DNA of 64,000 nt from Paraburkholderia lycopersici (GCF_900096975.1 NZ_FMYQ01000011.1:1-64000), one strand, 5' to 3'. Positions 43,217 to 53,179 are shown, counted from the first letter of the stretch. Notes: generated by a model not told the origin, from the letters alone. Numbers and translations: made by a program.

Positions 43217-45739
43217 TTAGCGCAGCACCAAAGCAGAGCCGCTTTTAGCGGCCTTGAGCAGGCATTCGATGCAGACCTGCTTTGGCGAGAGGCTAACCAT
43301 CTGGTCCTTGGGACCAGGTAGCCCATGAACCGATGCGTGCGCGAGGAACTTGCCGGTCGTGCCGCTGACGATGCCGGCCGAGTCCATGTTCAGGAAACTG
43401 CCGTCGACCTCCACGCGGAACTTCTTTGCACGTAGCAGGATGTCTTCGCTTTCCAGCAGGATCTGGTTCTGTGCGCGCGCGACGATAGACTTCGTCAGTG
43501 CGTTCAGCACGATGTCGCCGGCAGCCGCCACGAGGTGGATGGGGGACGTCTGCGCAAAGAGCCGGATCGTGTCGCGGACCGTTGCAAACAGGCTGCGCCC
43601 ACCGGCAATCCCGATATGCCCTTCGGTAGTGATTGCTGCTTGCTGGGCCGCGACGTGAACCGTCGCAGGCGTGGTGATTTCCACGCCCGCCTTGCCATCA
43701 ATAAGAACGTGTGGCGCTGAGAGCTCCGGAAACGTATTACTGTCGCTACCCGCGCCGCGAATCTGCTCGTTTTGTTCCGCAATTGTCTTCACGATGTCGG
43801 ACTGGTGACCGTCCGCATCCTGTGCTTCGCTCTTCTGTGCAACCTGCGTTAGCGCGTCGTGGAGACTTTGTGCGATCTGCAGACGCCCAACCGTCTCACA
43901 CATGTCCTTAGCCGGCCCCGCTGCGCCGTCGCGGGCCTGGGTCGTGAGGTACATGCCGAGATTGGCGCGCAGCACGCCCCACGCATTGGTCGCCAGTTCC
44001 CACCCAAGCCCCCGGGCCTGCTGGCGACCTGTGCCGTAGTCGATCCTCGTGCTGTACCCGAGCACGAGGCGCGAACTGGCCTGATCGCTCGCAACCTGTA
44101 CCTGCAACTGGCCTGGCGTATCGTCGGTCACCACGTAGTTGTGACCGTTGCCCTGAAGGCTATGGCTCACCAGCCCCGTAAGCGCCTGGTTCTTCGGCAG
44201 GTCGAACGGCGGCTGGTTGAATTCGTTGACCTTGCTCGCCGATATGTACGGCTTGTCAGGATCGCCCTCGTGATAGTCGATCGTCAGTTCGTCACCAATG
44301 CGCGGCACCGCGATGAAGCTGTGCGGGCCGCCGTGCCATGGCAGGCCCGCGCGCACCCAGCAACTCGAATTTTCGTCCCGGCTGCTGCGACGGTCCCAAA
44401 GAAACGACACCTTGGTACGCGCATAACCATCGAGCCAGACCGGCTGGTTCGCGGGGCCGACTACCACGGCGGTTTCTGCGTGAGCCTGGGGTTTCTTCCG
44501 CAGCCGGTTCTTGAAGAAGGCGCTGGCCGGCTGCAGCACGAAATCGGTCACGCACCGGTACTGCGCCGGTTCGCCTGACGACTGTGTGATCTCGTCGGGA
44601 TTGCGCACATCGAGCGAGGTCGACACCACGAGATAGTCCGTGTTGACTTCGCGCTGCGGGTGCCCTTCAAGGCGGAACGTCTTGCCCGTGGTCAGGCCGC
44701 GCAGGTTGCCCGAGCCACAGGCCCGCAGCCTCCGGCAGCGCAGTGCGTTCACCCGCACGCGCGCGAGATATGCGCCTTCCGTGTCGTAGTCGTTGGGTTC
44801 GCCCGACAGACCCATGGCACCCGCGAGCGGCTGCGAATATTCGCCCCAGTGGTACTGCCCGATGTTGTCGAGTGCCGACTTGCTGTACTGCGACTGGTTC
44901 ACGTCGAACTTTCCGAGCGAGCGCGTGTAGTCGTAGTCGTTGAGCGTCACATCGCCCGCCGTGATCTGCCGCGAGACCGTGAGCCTGTGGATGTGCTCTT
45001 CGTCAATGCGCTTGCCGTCGGGGGCGTGATACCGGACCGTGTCGTACGCGTTGTTGTGCTTCTTGTGGGAACCCGGCGAATCGCACAGTACCAGTGTCAT
45101 GCCATCGAACAGGTAGTAGATCCCCCATTCGCGCCAGATTCTGGTGAGGAAATCGTAGTCACTCTCCCAATACTGGCGTATATAGTCGCGCTGCGGATAG
45201 ACGTTGTTTTCCAGGCCCACAGCGCCGAGCCGCAGCTTATGGGGCCACGGGTACTGCCCGCCCTTGAGCACCATCCCGGTCACCTCGACGACATTGACGT
45301 TCTGGTAAATCCGGCTCTCGCAGTTCTGTGTGGCCAGCCAGAGCCAGGGGCGTACCGTGAGTTCGTAGTACGCGCGGCGGTCGTCGCTGCCCGTACTCGC
45401 GACCGAGGTAATCAGGCCTTCGATCGTTCGCACTCCCGCGCCGGCATTCGCGGCTCCGAGGTTGCCCGGCAGCTCCGGCACGAAGGTGCCCTTGCCCTCG
45501 AACTCGATCGAAATGGTGATGGACTTGCCGATTAGCTGGTCGGCAACGACGAGCGGTTGCGCATCCGACAGCCTGCATGTCGGGCTGTCCAGCGTGGCCA
45601 GTTCGAGCCGGTAGTCAAAGAGGTTGCCCAGCGCCTCGGCGCCACGCACGCGTTGGGGGATGAGCACGGCCTGTCCGGCCCGGGTCGGCAACGCGTCGGA
45701 CGCCACGCTCAGGGTCCGGGCCTGCAACGGTTTGAACAT
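43217..45739 (-). CDS. vgrG: T6SS spike protein VgrG (TssI)
   Basis: An 840-residue VgrG. The gp27-like part (LFDYRLELATLDSP, YPQRDYIRQYWESDYDFLTRIWREWGIYYLF) fills about residues 30-380. It is followed by the gp5-like OB-fold segment, where RDENSSCWVRAGLPWHGG, FIAVPRIGDELTIDYHEGDPDKP is a VgrG hallmark. The C-terminal DUF2345 beta-helix runs to the end with no extra effector domain. The effector is therefore carried as cargo, consistent with tle1, adaptor and PAAR in the same operon. GAGGAGAGG precedes the ATG at 45739, 71 bases after the tssF stop. Confidence 0.9.
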   Translation of the reverse strand: MFKPLQARTLSVASDALPTRAGQAVLIPQRVRGAEALGNLFDYRLELATLDSPTCRLSDAQPLVVADQLIGKSITISIEFEGKGTFVPELPGNLGAANAGAGVRTIEGLITSVASTGSDDRRAYYELTVRPWLWLATQNCESRIYQNVNVVEVTGMVLKGGQYPWPHKLRLGAVGLENNVYPQRDYIRQYWESDYDFLTRIWREWGIYYLFDGMTLVLCDSPGSHKKHNNAYDTVRYHAPDGKRIDEEHIHRLTVSRQITAGDVTLNDYDYTRSLGKFDVNQSQYSKSALDNIGQYHWGEYSQPLAGAMGLSGEPNDYDTEGAYLARVRVNALRCRRLRACGSGNLRGLTTGKTFRLEGHPQREVNTDYLVVSTSLDVRNPDEITQSSGEPAQYRCVTDFVLQPASAFFKNRLRKKPQAHAETAVVVGPANQPVWLDGYARTKVSFLWDRRSSRDENSSCWVRAGLPWHGGPHSFIAVPRIGDELTIDYHEGDPDKPYISASKVNEFNQPPFDLPKNQALTGLVSHSLQGNGHNYVVTDDTPGQLQVQVASDQASSRLVLGYSTRIDYGTGRQQARGLGWELATNAWGVLRANLGMYLTTQARDGAAGPAKDMCETVGRLQIAQSLHDALTQVAQKSEAQDADGHQSDIVKTIAEQNEQIRGAGSDSNTFPELSAPHVLIDGKAGVEITTPATVHVAAQQAAITTEGHIGIAGGRSLFATVRDTIRLFAQTSPIHLVAAAGDIVLNALTKSIVARAQNQILLESEDILLRAKKFRVEVDGSFLNMDSAGIVSGTTGKFLAHASVHGLPGPKDQMVSLSPKQVCIECLLKAAKSGSALVLR

Positions 45740-45810
45740 CTGTCCTCTCCTCGGCAAAGACACGGCTGCGGCCGTGCGAAAACATGGGGCCCGACATGCG
45801 CAAGGCCTGC

Positions 45811-47712
45811 CTACGTCACGCTGCGCGTGCCCGGGCGGGGTGGCCACTGCGCAATCTGTCCGCGCTGCCTCGAACCGAGCACGGTCGCGGTGTACGAATG
45901 CATCGAGACGTGCCGGGCCAGGTAGTGCTCCAGCACAAGGCCGAAGACATAGGGGCTCACGCCATCGAAGCCGCTTTCGTCGAACGTGATGCCGCATTCG
46001 AGTACCCGCGCGACGGGAGGCTGCCGGTTCGGGATGATGCGGTTGACCGGCGTGAGCGTCGCTGCGGTGAGGCTTTCGACCTGCCTGCGCAGGGCGACGG
46101 CGTCATCCGACAGATACAGCCGCAGGAAGCTGCGCAACCCCTCGCCCGGGTTCGGCTCGTCATACCGGTCGTCAAAGACCGAATGGTCGATGTCGAGCTG
46201 CATCAGCAACTGCCAGGCCTTCAGGCCTTGCGCGAACGGGGGCCTGGGCCTCGCAGGCGGCCTGATGAGGCCGATACTGGAGACGGGGGCGGACTGGCGC
46301 ATCTGGAGGTCGCGCACGCCATCGCAGCGCAGCAGCCCCGGCAGGTCGCGGTTGGTCACCCAGGCGTCCACGGAAACGAAATGGATCTCGCCGTCGTCTC
46401 CGTTGTCGTACGGTTCTCCGCCGGGGCCGACGAGCGACAGGAACGATTCCGTACTGACATACGTCGCATGCGTGCCGTACCGGCGGGGCTGGGCCGTGGC
46501 CAGACGCTGCTCACGGCGCACGGTGAAGTAACGCCCGTGAGCGTCTTCGTTGTGGAGCAGCGCCTGGTGTAGCGGATGGAATTCGAGCACGTCCGAGTCT
46601 TCGCTGACCTGTCCGCGCGCCAGGTCCAGCGAGTGCAGCTCGAAGTCGAGTGGTGCCTTGTCGACCGCTACAAGATGGACCTCCGCCATACTTCCGCCAA
46701 CCGGCACGATTTCGGTGCGCAAGGGAAAGAGGTTGATTACGGGCGCACAGAAAAGCGCGAACATCGACGCGTCGACGCGATCCGGCAGTTCGCCGACAGG
46801 ACGGTCCAGCAGGATCACGATCTCGGCTTCGTCACCCCTGACCTTGCGCAAACCAGCCTGCAGGCCGGTCAGCGTGAAGAAGTAAAAGCGCTCCGGGCAC
46901 GCGAAATATTCGTGCACGAGGTTGTGGCCGGGAAATTGTCGCGAAGCGAGCGGCAGTACGCTTTCGTCAGGCCCGATCCCCTCCTGGACCACGGCATTCG
47001 ACGTCACGACGTGGAATGTGCCGGTGCCCTCGCTGAACCGGCCCGGCTCGCCGGTCACGGTGGCAACGGCCGCTGTGTGAATGAGTTCGTGCAGGTGCGA
47101 CGCGATCTTCGCGTCGCCCGCGAGATACACGGGTAGCCGGTCGAGGCCCTGGAGGCGCGCAATCGGAACGTCGCCGGTCGTGCGGATGCACAGGCGCAAC
47201 GCGCCGCGCACGCGCCGGTGGGGTGGGACAAAGCGGTCCATGCCGGGAACGTCCGGCGGAATGCCGCCCAGCTTTCCGGATTCGATGACGAGCGGATACA
47301 GCGTCACGTCGTGGCAGACGCGAAACTGGCAGGCCGTTTTCTCGCCGTCGGGAAGCCGCGACGCAGCCAGGGTGCCGCGTGCTATGCGGTGACCGGACAC
47401 GAGATCGCCCATCTTGCCACCCGGATAGAATCGCGCCACGGCGACGGATGGCGTGGGCGACAGGTAGTTTGGATAGACGCAGGAAAGCAGTGCCTGGGTG
47501 AAGCGCGGGAATTCGTCGTCGAAGCGCATCTGCGTGCGCGCGTTCACGGCCGCCGCCGACTGGACAAGCCGCTCGACATAGGGATCGCCGATTTCTCCGG
47601 TCTGCATGCCCAGACGTCTTGCGATTTTCGGATGCCCGGCACCGAACTCCGCAGCGAGCGCGCGCAGGTAGCGAAGTTCGCGAGCGTAGAACGCCAGGAG
47701 GCGCGGGTCCAT
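45811..47712 (-). CDS. tssF: T6SS baseplate protein TssF
   Basis: A 633-residue TssF (VasA/ImpG). The opening MDPRLLAFYARELRYLRALA, then GAGHPKIARRLGMQTGEIGDPYVERLVQ, FPRFTQALLSCVYPNYLSPTPS and the family-typical later CSGWPTRD-like and FPLRTEIVPV-like segments identify it. Two TssF and one TssG make up the wedge that clamps VgrG in the baseplate. It is the first gene of the operon (start 47712); no tssE is visible upstream. Length and ends agree with full-length family members. Confidence 0.9.
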   Translation of the reverse strand: MDPRLLAFYARELRYLRALAAEFGAGHPKIARRLGMQTGEIGDPYVERLVQSAAAVNARTQMRFDDEFPRFTQALLSCVYPNYLSPTPSVAVARFYPGGKMGDLVSGHRIARGTLAASRLPDGEKTACQFRVCHDVTLYPLVIESGKLGGIPPDVPGMDRFVPPHRRVRGALRLCIRTTGDVPIARLQGLDRLPVYLAGDAKIASHLHELIHTAAVATVTGEPGRFSEGTGTFHVVTSNAVVQEGIGPDESVLPLASRQFPGHNLVHEYFACPERFYFFTLTGLQAGLRKVRGDEAEIVILLDRPVGELPDRVDASMFALFCAPVINLFPLRTEIVPVGGSMAEVHLVAVDKAPLDFELHSLDLARGQVSEDSDVLEFHPLHQALLHNEDAHGRYFTVRREQRLATAQPRRYGTHATYVSTESFLSLVGPGGEPYDNGDDGEIHFVSVDAWVTNRDLPGLLRCDGVRDLQMRQSAPVSSIGLIRPPARPRPPFAQGLKAWQLLMQLDIDHSVFDDRYDEPNPGEGLRSFLRLYLSDDAVALRRQVESLTAATLTPVNRIIPNRQPPVARVLECGITFDESGFDGVSPYVFGLVLEHYLARHVSMHSYTATVLGSRQRGQIAQWPPRPGTRSVT

Positions 47713-48192
47713 ACAGGCGCCCTTTTTATGCCCTGGCGCGAGGCGACACCATCGCCTTCACGATGGCAAGCCCCAGACTGCGTCCAGCATGCGCGGACGC
47801 AGCATACGCAATGGCTGCAAGCAGCTTGCCGGATCCGCAGCGCAGCGGGCCGGATCATTTTTGCCGTCCTGATAACCTTTCATGAATCCCGATTCCAGCA
47901 ATGGTCGGCGTCAGGCTATCGGAAGCAGGATGTGACTTCTATAAAATCAGCCCGGAAAATTGTCCGTTCCTGTCGAAACCAGAGAAATCGGACTTGTTCG
48001 ATTGCAATGCCATCGTTCCTTGATCCCGCTGGTCCATGGCCTTTGCATCGTCGACTGCCGCCCTTGCCGGACAAGTCGCTTGTGGCACGCAAGCCGCGGG
48101 AATCTGTCTCGAATCATTAAAGGTCCGGTGCCGATGACCGATAACCGTGTTGTCGGCCGGAACCGGAAAAGGAGCTCGGGGAGTTGAAGACG
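47713..48192. other. Promoter region of the T6SS operon and the entericidin gene
   Basis: These 480 bases separate tssF (minus) from the small lipoprotein gene (plus). A sigma-54-like match lies upstream of tssF (listed separately). Part of it, around 47860-48060, is richer in A and T than the flanks. No coding frame is credible. AAGGAG (48170-48175) serves the small gene. Confidence 0.55.
47816..47831 (-). promoter_or_regulatory. Possible sigma-54 promoter for tssF
   Basis: The minus strand reads CGGCAAGCTGCTTGCA. This has the GG (-24) and GC (-12) dinucleotides at the spacing of TGGCACG-N4-TTGCA, with two mismatches in the -24 half. The expected start of transcription would be about 90 bases before the tssF ATG. 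The site is also an odd-length palindrome (GCAAGC-A-GCTTGC), so chance or an operator are alternatives. Confidence 0.3.
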
Positions 48193-48318
48193 ATGGGGCG
48201 GTTTATGGTGGCGTTGTCGATGGTTGGGGCACTGCTCGTCATGGCAGGCTGCAACACGGTGGCGGGCTTTGGGCAGGACATTACTGACTCCGCCCGAGCC
48301 GTTCAGCGCATTCTGTGA
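48193..48318 (+). CDS. Entericidin A/B-like small lipoprotein
   Basis: A 41-residue peptide: a hydrophobic signal (MVALSMVGALLVMAGC) with lipobox at Cys20, then NTVAGFGQDITDSARAVQ. The N-T-V-x-G-x-G-x-D pattern after the lipid cysteine is the entericidin family signature. Entericidins are membrane lipoproteins of a stationary-phase antidote/toxin pair in E. coli. A TTG at 48184 (adding MKT) is an alternative start. It is too short to be found by ordinary ORF cut-offs. Confidence 0.75.
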   Translation: MGRFMVALSMVGALLVMAGCNTVAGFGQDITDSARAVQRIL

Positions 48319-48550
48319 CCTTCGCGGGGGCCGCGACACGGCGAAGAAATAAAACGAAAGGAGGGGGAAGGCCAGGAACGAAGGGGCCACGCTAGCGCTG
48401 CCGGGCTGGTTGGCGCAACGCGAGAGCGCGTCGGTCAGCGGGGTGACTGCGTCGGCGGCGAGAGTGGCAGAACTGTCCGGCGGGGCGCCGTCGGCGCGAC
48501 GATTCCAGACGTCCGCGCGCTTCCGGTATCGACCCGGTATCGACGAGGCA

Positions 48551-49018
48551 TCAGTCGGCGCGGCGAGGCGGCGTGCTGTGTCGCGCGAGGAACCGGTCGA
48601 GCTGCGCGGCGAACGCTTTGCTGTCGCGCGCGCTGAAGGGTGCCGGGCCGCCCGTTTCGATGCCCGCATTGCGCAGTTGATCCATCACGTCCCGCATCGT
48701 CAGCCGTTCCTGAATATTGTCGCGCGTGAACCAGTTGCCGCGCGGATCGAGCGCGTGCGCGCCCTTTTCGAGTATCGCGGCGGCGAGCGGGATGTCGGCG
48801 GTAATCACGAGGTCGCCCTGCGCGGCCAGTTCGACGACGCGCGCATCGGCCGCGTCGAATCCCGCCGGCACCTGAATCGACTTGATGAAGGGGGACGGCG
48901 GCGTCCGCAGATATTGGTTTGCAACCAGTGTCACCCGGACTTCGGCCCGCCGCGCGGCCCGGAACAACATCTCCTTGATAACCGCGGGACAGGCGTCAGC
49001 GTCGACCAGTACTTGCAT
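48551..49018 (-). CDS. yaiI: YaiI/UPF0178 family protein
   Basis: A 155-residue PIN/NYN-like protein. The opening [20 protein letters not shown] carries the first acidic pair, [19 protein letters not shown] the second, and [28 protein letters not shown] the family's end. The acidic residues suggest metal-dependent nuclease activity on RNA, but the function is unproven. The ATG at 49018 is family-typical; the longer frame upstream is not. Confidence 0.88.
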   Translation of the reverse strand: MQVLVDADACPAVIKEMLFRAARRAEVRVTLVANQYLRTPPSPFIKSIQVPAGFDAADARVVELAAQGDLVITADIPLAAAILEKGAHALDPRGNWFTRDNIQERLTMRDVMDQLRNAGIETGGPAPFSARDSKAFAAQLDRFLARHSTPPRRAD

Positions 49019-49184
49019 GAAGGCATTTCCAGCACGTGAAAGCGCGATCATAACAGCCCGCGCATTGCCTGCTTCGCCGCGTTTTTCTTGCTTTTGCCCG
49101 CGTTCCTGCCAACAATGATTTCGCAACGGCACGCGCGAACAATGCCATTGCCCCCGGGCCTGACACTGCGAAGACGGAGCGGAT

Positions 49185-50648
49185 ATGAGCGACGCTACCC
49201 ACGGGTTCGATGCCGCCGGCGAGCGCAAAGACGCGAACGGACTGAGGCTGGGCGCGCTCGTCGCCTTGGTGGTCGGTTCGATGATCGGCGGCGGCATATT
49301 CTCGCTGCCGCAGAATATGGCCGCTTCCGCCGGCGTGGGCGCCGTTCTGATCGGCTGGGTCATTACCGCTTTCGGGATGCTGGCTCTCGCGCTGGTATTC
49401 CAGACCCTCGCAAACCGCAAACCGGATCTCGATGGCGGCGTCTATGCATACGCCAAGGCGGGATTTGGCAATTACATGGGCTTCGCCTCAGCATGGGGCT
49501 ACTGGATCTGCGCGTGGCTCGGCAACGTCGGGTATTACGTATTGCTGTTCAGCACGCTTGGATACTTTTTCCCCATATTCGGCGAAGGCAATACCCTGCC
49601 CGCGATTGCCTGCGCGTCGGTTTTGCTGTGGAGCGTCCACTTTCTGGTGCTGCGCGGCATAAAAGAGGCAAGCTTCATCAATCAGATCACGACGGTGGCG
49701 AAGATCGTCCCACTCGTCCTGTTCATTCTCATCTGCCTGCTTGCGTTCCGGCTGGACGTATTCTCCGCCGATATCTGGGCGCGAACGAATCCTGCCCTGG
49801 GTGGCGTGCTGGATCAGGTCCGCAACATGATGCTCGTCACGGTCTGGGTTTTTGTCGGCATCGAGGGTGCGACCGTTTTCTCGGCGCGGGCCGCGGACCG
49901 CAAAAGCGTCGGCAAGGCCACGGTGATCGGCTTTTTCACCGTGCTGCTCGTGCTGGTGCTCGTCAATGTGCTCGCGCTCGGCATCTTGACCCAGCGCCAG
50001 CTCGCGGGCCTGAAGAACCCTTCGATGGCGGGCGTGCTCCAGCACGTGATCGGGCATTGGGGCGTGGTGCTCGTGAGCATAGGCCTCGCCATTTCGCTGG
50101 CCGGCGCGCTGCTGTCGTGGGTCATGCTGTGCGCCGAGATACTTTTTTCGGCCGCGCGGGACCGCACGATGCCAGCTTTCCTGCGCAAGGAAAACGCGAG
50201 ACAGGTACCGGCGAATGCGTTGTGGCTGACCAACGCCATGGTGCAGACATTTCTGCTCATTACGCTGGTGTCGAAGGGCACCTACCTCTCGCTGATCTAT
50301 CTCGCCACCTCGATGATTCTCGTGCCTTATTTCTGGTCGGCGTCCTATGCGTTGCTGCTCGCAATTCGTGGCGAGACCTACGAACGTTCGCAAAAGGCGC
50401 GCGGCAGGGATTTGCTGATCGCAGCGATTTCCGTTTTCTACGCAGTCTGGTTGCTCTACGCCGGCGGCGTCAAATATCTTCTGCTTTCCTCGCTGCTTTA
50501 TGCCCCGAGCGCCGTCTTGTTCGCCAAGGCGAGGCGCGAGTCCGGTCAGCAGATATTCACGCATGTCGAGAGGGGCATATTCGCCGTCGTCCTCATCGCT
50601 GCTGTCGCGGCGGGTTACGGCCTGTCCCGGGGACTGCTGACGCTTTGA
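49185..50648 (+). CDS. APC-family basic amino acid antiporter (ArcD-like)
   Basis: A 487-residue transporter with 12 or more spans. The first span motif [34 protein letters not shown] and [22 protein letters not shown] are the pattern of arginine/ornithine and related antiporters of the APC superfamily. No arcA, arcB or decarboxylase gene is adjacent, so the exchanged pair is uncertain. GGAGCGG-like sequence precedes the ATG. Confidence 0.8.
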   Translation: MSDATHGFDAAGERKDANGLRLGALVALVVGSMIGGGIFSLPQNMAASAGVGAVLIGWVITAFGMLALALVFQTLANRKPDLDGGVYAYAKAGFGNYMGFASAWGYWICAWLGNVGYYVLLFSTLGYFFPIFGEGNTLPAIACASVLLWSVHFLVLRGIKEASFINQITTVAKIVPLVLFILICLLAFRLDVFSADIWARTNPALGGVLDQVRNMMLVTVWVFVGIEGATVFSARAADRKSVGKATVIGFFTVLLVLVLVNVLALGILTQRQLAGLKNPSMAGVLQHVIGHWGVVLVSIGLAISLAGALLSWVMLCAEILFSAARDRTMPAFLRKENARQVPANALWLTNAMVQTFLLITLVSKGTYLSLIYLATSMILVPYFWSASYALLLAIRGETYERSQKARGRDLLIAAISVFYAVWLLYAGGVKYLLLSSLLYAPSAVLFAKARRESGQQIFTHVERGIFAVVLIAAVAAGYGLSRGLLTL

Positions 50649-50928
50649 CGGAAATCGGCAGACGCTCCAGGGCGGATTGCCGATCTCATCCGCGCCATGC
50701 GCATGGACCGCGATTCATCGCGGCCATTCCCTGGTGGCGGGTGGGGCAACACAAGCCGTGCAGGTCACAAGCGACCAAAAAACAGAACCAATATTTTCTG
50801 TGAAGCGTTTCAGAAATATGGGAAACGGAAGAGCACTGTTTCAATTTTACGTATTAATCGGACATAAACTCGTGACCAATAATCGGTAGCGTGTCGCCTC
50901 TATTGTCCAGGATGCGGCGCAACAGCGC
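50649..50928. other. AT-rich leader upstream of the porin gene
   Basis: The 280 bases before the porin are markedly AT-rich from about 50770 to 50890 compared with both flanks. This is likely the porin promoter region. No single promoter pair stands out, and no small gene was found. Confidence 0.5.
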
Positions 50929-52215
50929 ATGACCGTTCACACTACACGCCGATATTCCATGAGCTCCGAAGAATATAACCAAAAGCACAATAGCCGTCCA
51001 TTCAACCGGTTCGAATCGCGATCACACGGCCGGTACATTCCGGTCGTCACCAAGGCTGCCGTAGCGGCCTGCCTCGCAGGCGCGGGCATGGGCGCGGCGA
51101 ACGCGCAAAGCAGCGTCACGCTGTATGGCCTCATCGACACATCCATCACTTACGTCAACAATCAGCGTACCGCCAGCCCAGGTGCCGGAAGCAGCAACTG
51201 GTCGATGTTGAGCGGCAATCTGAGCGCGTCGCGCTGGGGCCTGCGCGGTCGGGAGGATCTGGGTGGTGGCACGGCCGCGATCTTCGCGCTGGAAAACGGC
51301 TTTTCGTCGAATACGGGCGCGCTCTCGCAAAAGGGCGTCGATATGTTCGGACGTCAGGCCTGGGTCGGGTTGCAATCGAATGCCCTGGGTACGCTCACGC
51401 TCGGTCGCCAGTACGACATGATCCTGAACTTCGTGACGCCGCTCGGCGCATCGGGTTCGGGCTGGGGGGGCAACCTCGCGATGCATCCGTACGACAACGA
51501 CGATTCCATCCAGAACATCCGCATCAACAATTCGGTCAAGTATGTAAGCCCTACGTATCGCGGCCTGACCTTCGGCGCCATGTATGGCTTTTCCAACACG
51601 CCGGGTGAGTTCGGCAACAATGCCGCATGGAGCGTGGGGCTTGGGTACGCGAACGGCCCGCTCAGTCTGGGGGCCGGCTATCTGAAGATCAATCGCGACT
51701 CGAACAGCGCCAATGCCAACGGCGCGGTGCCCACCACGGACGGCTCGGCCACCATCACCGGCGGGAGCGAGCAGATCTGGGCGATTGCGGGGCGCTACGC
51801 GTTCGGGCCGCATTCGGTGGGCGTGGCGTGGTCACATTCGGCGACCGACGACGTGACCGGCGTGTTTGCCGGCGGCAGCACGAGTGCGCTCAAGGGGCGT
51901 TCGCTCGTGTTCGACAACTTTTCCGTCGACGGCCGCTATTTCGTGACGAGTGCGTTGAGTTTGTCCGCCGAATATACCTACACGATGGCGCGCTTCGACA
52001 GCAGCACCGGCCAAACGCGCCCGAAGTGGAACGAGGTCGTGGCCCAGGTCGATTACGCGTTCACGCGCCGCACCGACGCTTACCTCGAAGGCGTTTATCA
52101 GAGCGTGAGCGGCGGCAAGGGCAATGCGGTGTTCAATGCATCGGTGTACTCGCTGACGCCGTCGTCGAACAGCAACCAGGTGGTAGTGGCGCTGGGGCTG
52201 CGGCATCGGTTTTGA
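50929..52215 (+). CDS. Gram-negative porin (OmpC/Omp38-like)
   Basis: A 428-residue trimeric-porin-family protein. After a polar start there is a signal peptide (KAAVAACLAGAGMGAANAQS) and the barrel opening SSVTLYGLIDTSITYVNN, the hallmark of Burkholderia porins. GSSNWSMLSGNLSASRWGLRGREDLGG and the C-terminal aromatic VVALGLRHRF are typical. It lets small hydrophilic solutes through the outer membrane. The start is uncertain: ATG at 50929 or 50959, neither with a good ribosome site. Confidence 0.87.
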   Translation: MTVHTTRRYSMSSEEYNQKHNSRPFNRFESRSHGRYIPVVTKAAVAACLAGAGMGAANAQSSVTLYGLIDTSITYVNNQRTASPGAGSSNWSMLSGNLSASRWGLRGREDLGGGTAAIFALENGFSSNTGALSQKGVDMFGRQAWVGLQSNALGTLTLGRQYDMILNFVTPLGASGSGWGGNLAMHPYDNDDSIQNIRINNSVKYVSPTYRGLTFGAMYGFSNTPGEFGNNAAWSVGLGYANGPLSLGAGYLKINRDSNSANANGAVPTTDGSATITGGSEQIWAIAGRYAFGPHSVGVAWSHSATDDVTGVFAGGSTSALKGRSLVFDNFSVDGRYFVTSALSLSAEYTYTMARFDSSTGQTRPKWNEVVAQVDYAFTRRTDAYLEGVYQSVSGGKGNAVFNASVYSLTPSSNSNQVVVALGLRHRF

Positions 52216-52217
52216 GG

Positions 52218-52240
52218 GCGGCATTTCCTGTCAATGCCGC
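52218..52240. terminator. Hairpin after the porin gene
   Basis: An 8-bp stem, GCGGCATT (52218-52225) and AATGCCGC (52233-52240), with a 7-base loop begins 2 bases after the porin stop. There is no clear T-run. It lies between the porin and a convergent gene, so it may act as a weak terminator or RNA-stabilising hairpin. Confidence 0.35.
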
Positions 52241-52342
52241 GCGTGCGGACTCGGCGAAATGGCGCCGCCAGCCAGTCGTCAGGTTATCGAGGCGCCCGGA
52301 TGAACCTCGATGACCATTGCGGGCGGTCCACTTCGCTGTCCG

Positions 52343-53146
52343 CTATGCGAAGGCGGCTTTGACCGTCAGCCCGCACGCCACGCATACCAAAATGATCGCG
52401 AACCCCAATTGGACGTGGTGCGCGGTCAGTCGATGCGAGGCCACCCGGCCGCCAATCATCCCGGCCGCGGTGGCGATGCTGAACCACACGGCGACGCCGA
52501 GCGGAAACGCCGCGCCGTGCATGGTCGTCGCGAGCACGCCACCGCTGCCGACCAGGGCGATCACCATCAGCGACGTTGCCACGATGCCATGCATCGATAC
52601 GTCAGTGAGCTTGCGCATCATGGGCACGATGATGAAGCCGCCTCCCACGCCGAGCAGACCGGTCATGAAACCCGTTAGCGAGCCCGTTGCGGCGAGCGCG
52701 ATGGCGGTAGGCCAGGTCCAGTCGAAGCGGCCGGTTGCCGGATCGATGTGCGCCACACACAGCGACGACGCTGCCTGCGCCATGGCTTTGTGCTTGAGCG
52801 TGGTCAGCAGGAGCCTCACGGCAACGAAGAGCATCACGGCGGCAAACAGCACGAGCAGGAGCCGCTGAGGCAGGGCGCGCGCCAGGTGTGCGCCGACCGC
52901 GGTGGCCGGTACGCCCGTTGCCGCCATGAAGAGGGCCGCGCGATAGCGGACAAGGCGCTTGCGAAACGCCTCGAGTGCGCCGACTGCCGCGCTGCCCGCC
53001 ACGGCGACGAGCGCAACGGGCGTCGCCTGCTGCATGGGCCAGCCCATGCCGAAGACGAGGGCGGGGACGGCGAGAATGCCGCCACCCGCGCCCGTGAGTC
53101 CGAGAATGGCGCCGACCACGGCGCCGAGAAAAAGCGAAACCAGCAT
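52343..53146 (-). CDS. TauE/SafE-family sulfite exporter-like protein
   Basis: A 267-residue membrane protein with about eight spans. The two half-repeats show GAILGLTGAGGGILAVPAL and GLLGVGGGFIIVPMM, the glycine-rich signatures of the TauE/SafE (DUF81) family. It is the third gene of the sulfide operon, 33 bases after the SQR gene. An exporter of sulfite or a related sulfur anion fits the product of the persulfide dioxygenase. GAGGTG precedes the ATG. Confidence 0.85.
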   Translation of the reverse strand: MLVSLFLGAVVGAILGLTGAGGGILAVPALVFGMGWPMQQATPVALVAVAGSAAVGALEAFRKRLVRYRAALFMAATGVPATAVGAHLARALPQRLLLVLFAAVMLFVAVRLLLTTLKHKAMAQAASSLCVAHIDPATGRFDWTWPTAIALAATGSLTGFMTGLLGVGGGFIIVPMMRKLTDVSMHGIVATSLMVIALVGSGGVLATTMHGAAFPLGVAVWFSIATAAGMIGGRVASHRLTAHHVQLGFAIILVCVACGLTVKAAFA

Positions 53147-53179
53147 CGATCACCTCGAGGCACGAGAAGCGGGCGCGTA

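Noticed and set aside
35845..47712. Prophage tail interpretation of the vgrG region
   Set aside because: TssF, TssG, DUF4123, PAAR and Tle1 are T6SS-specific. No capsid, terminase, integrase or tail-tube genes are present.
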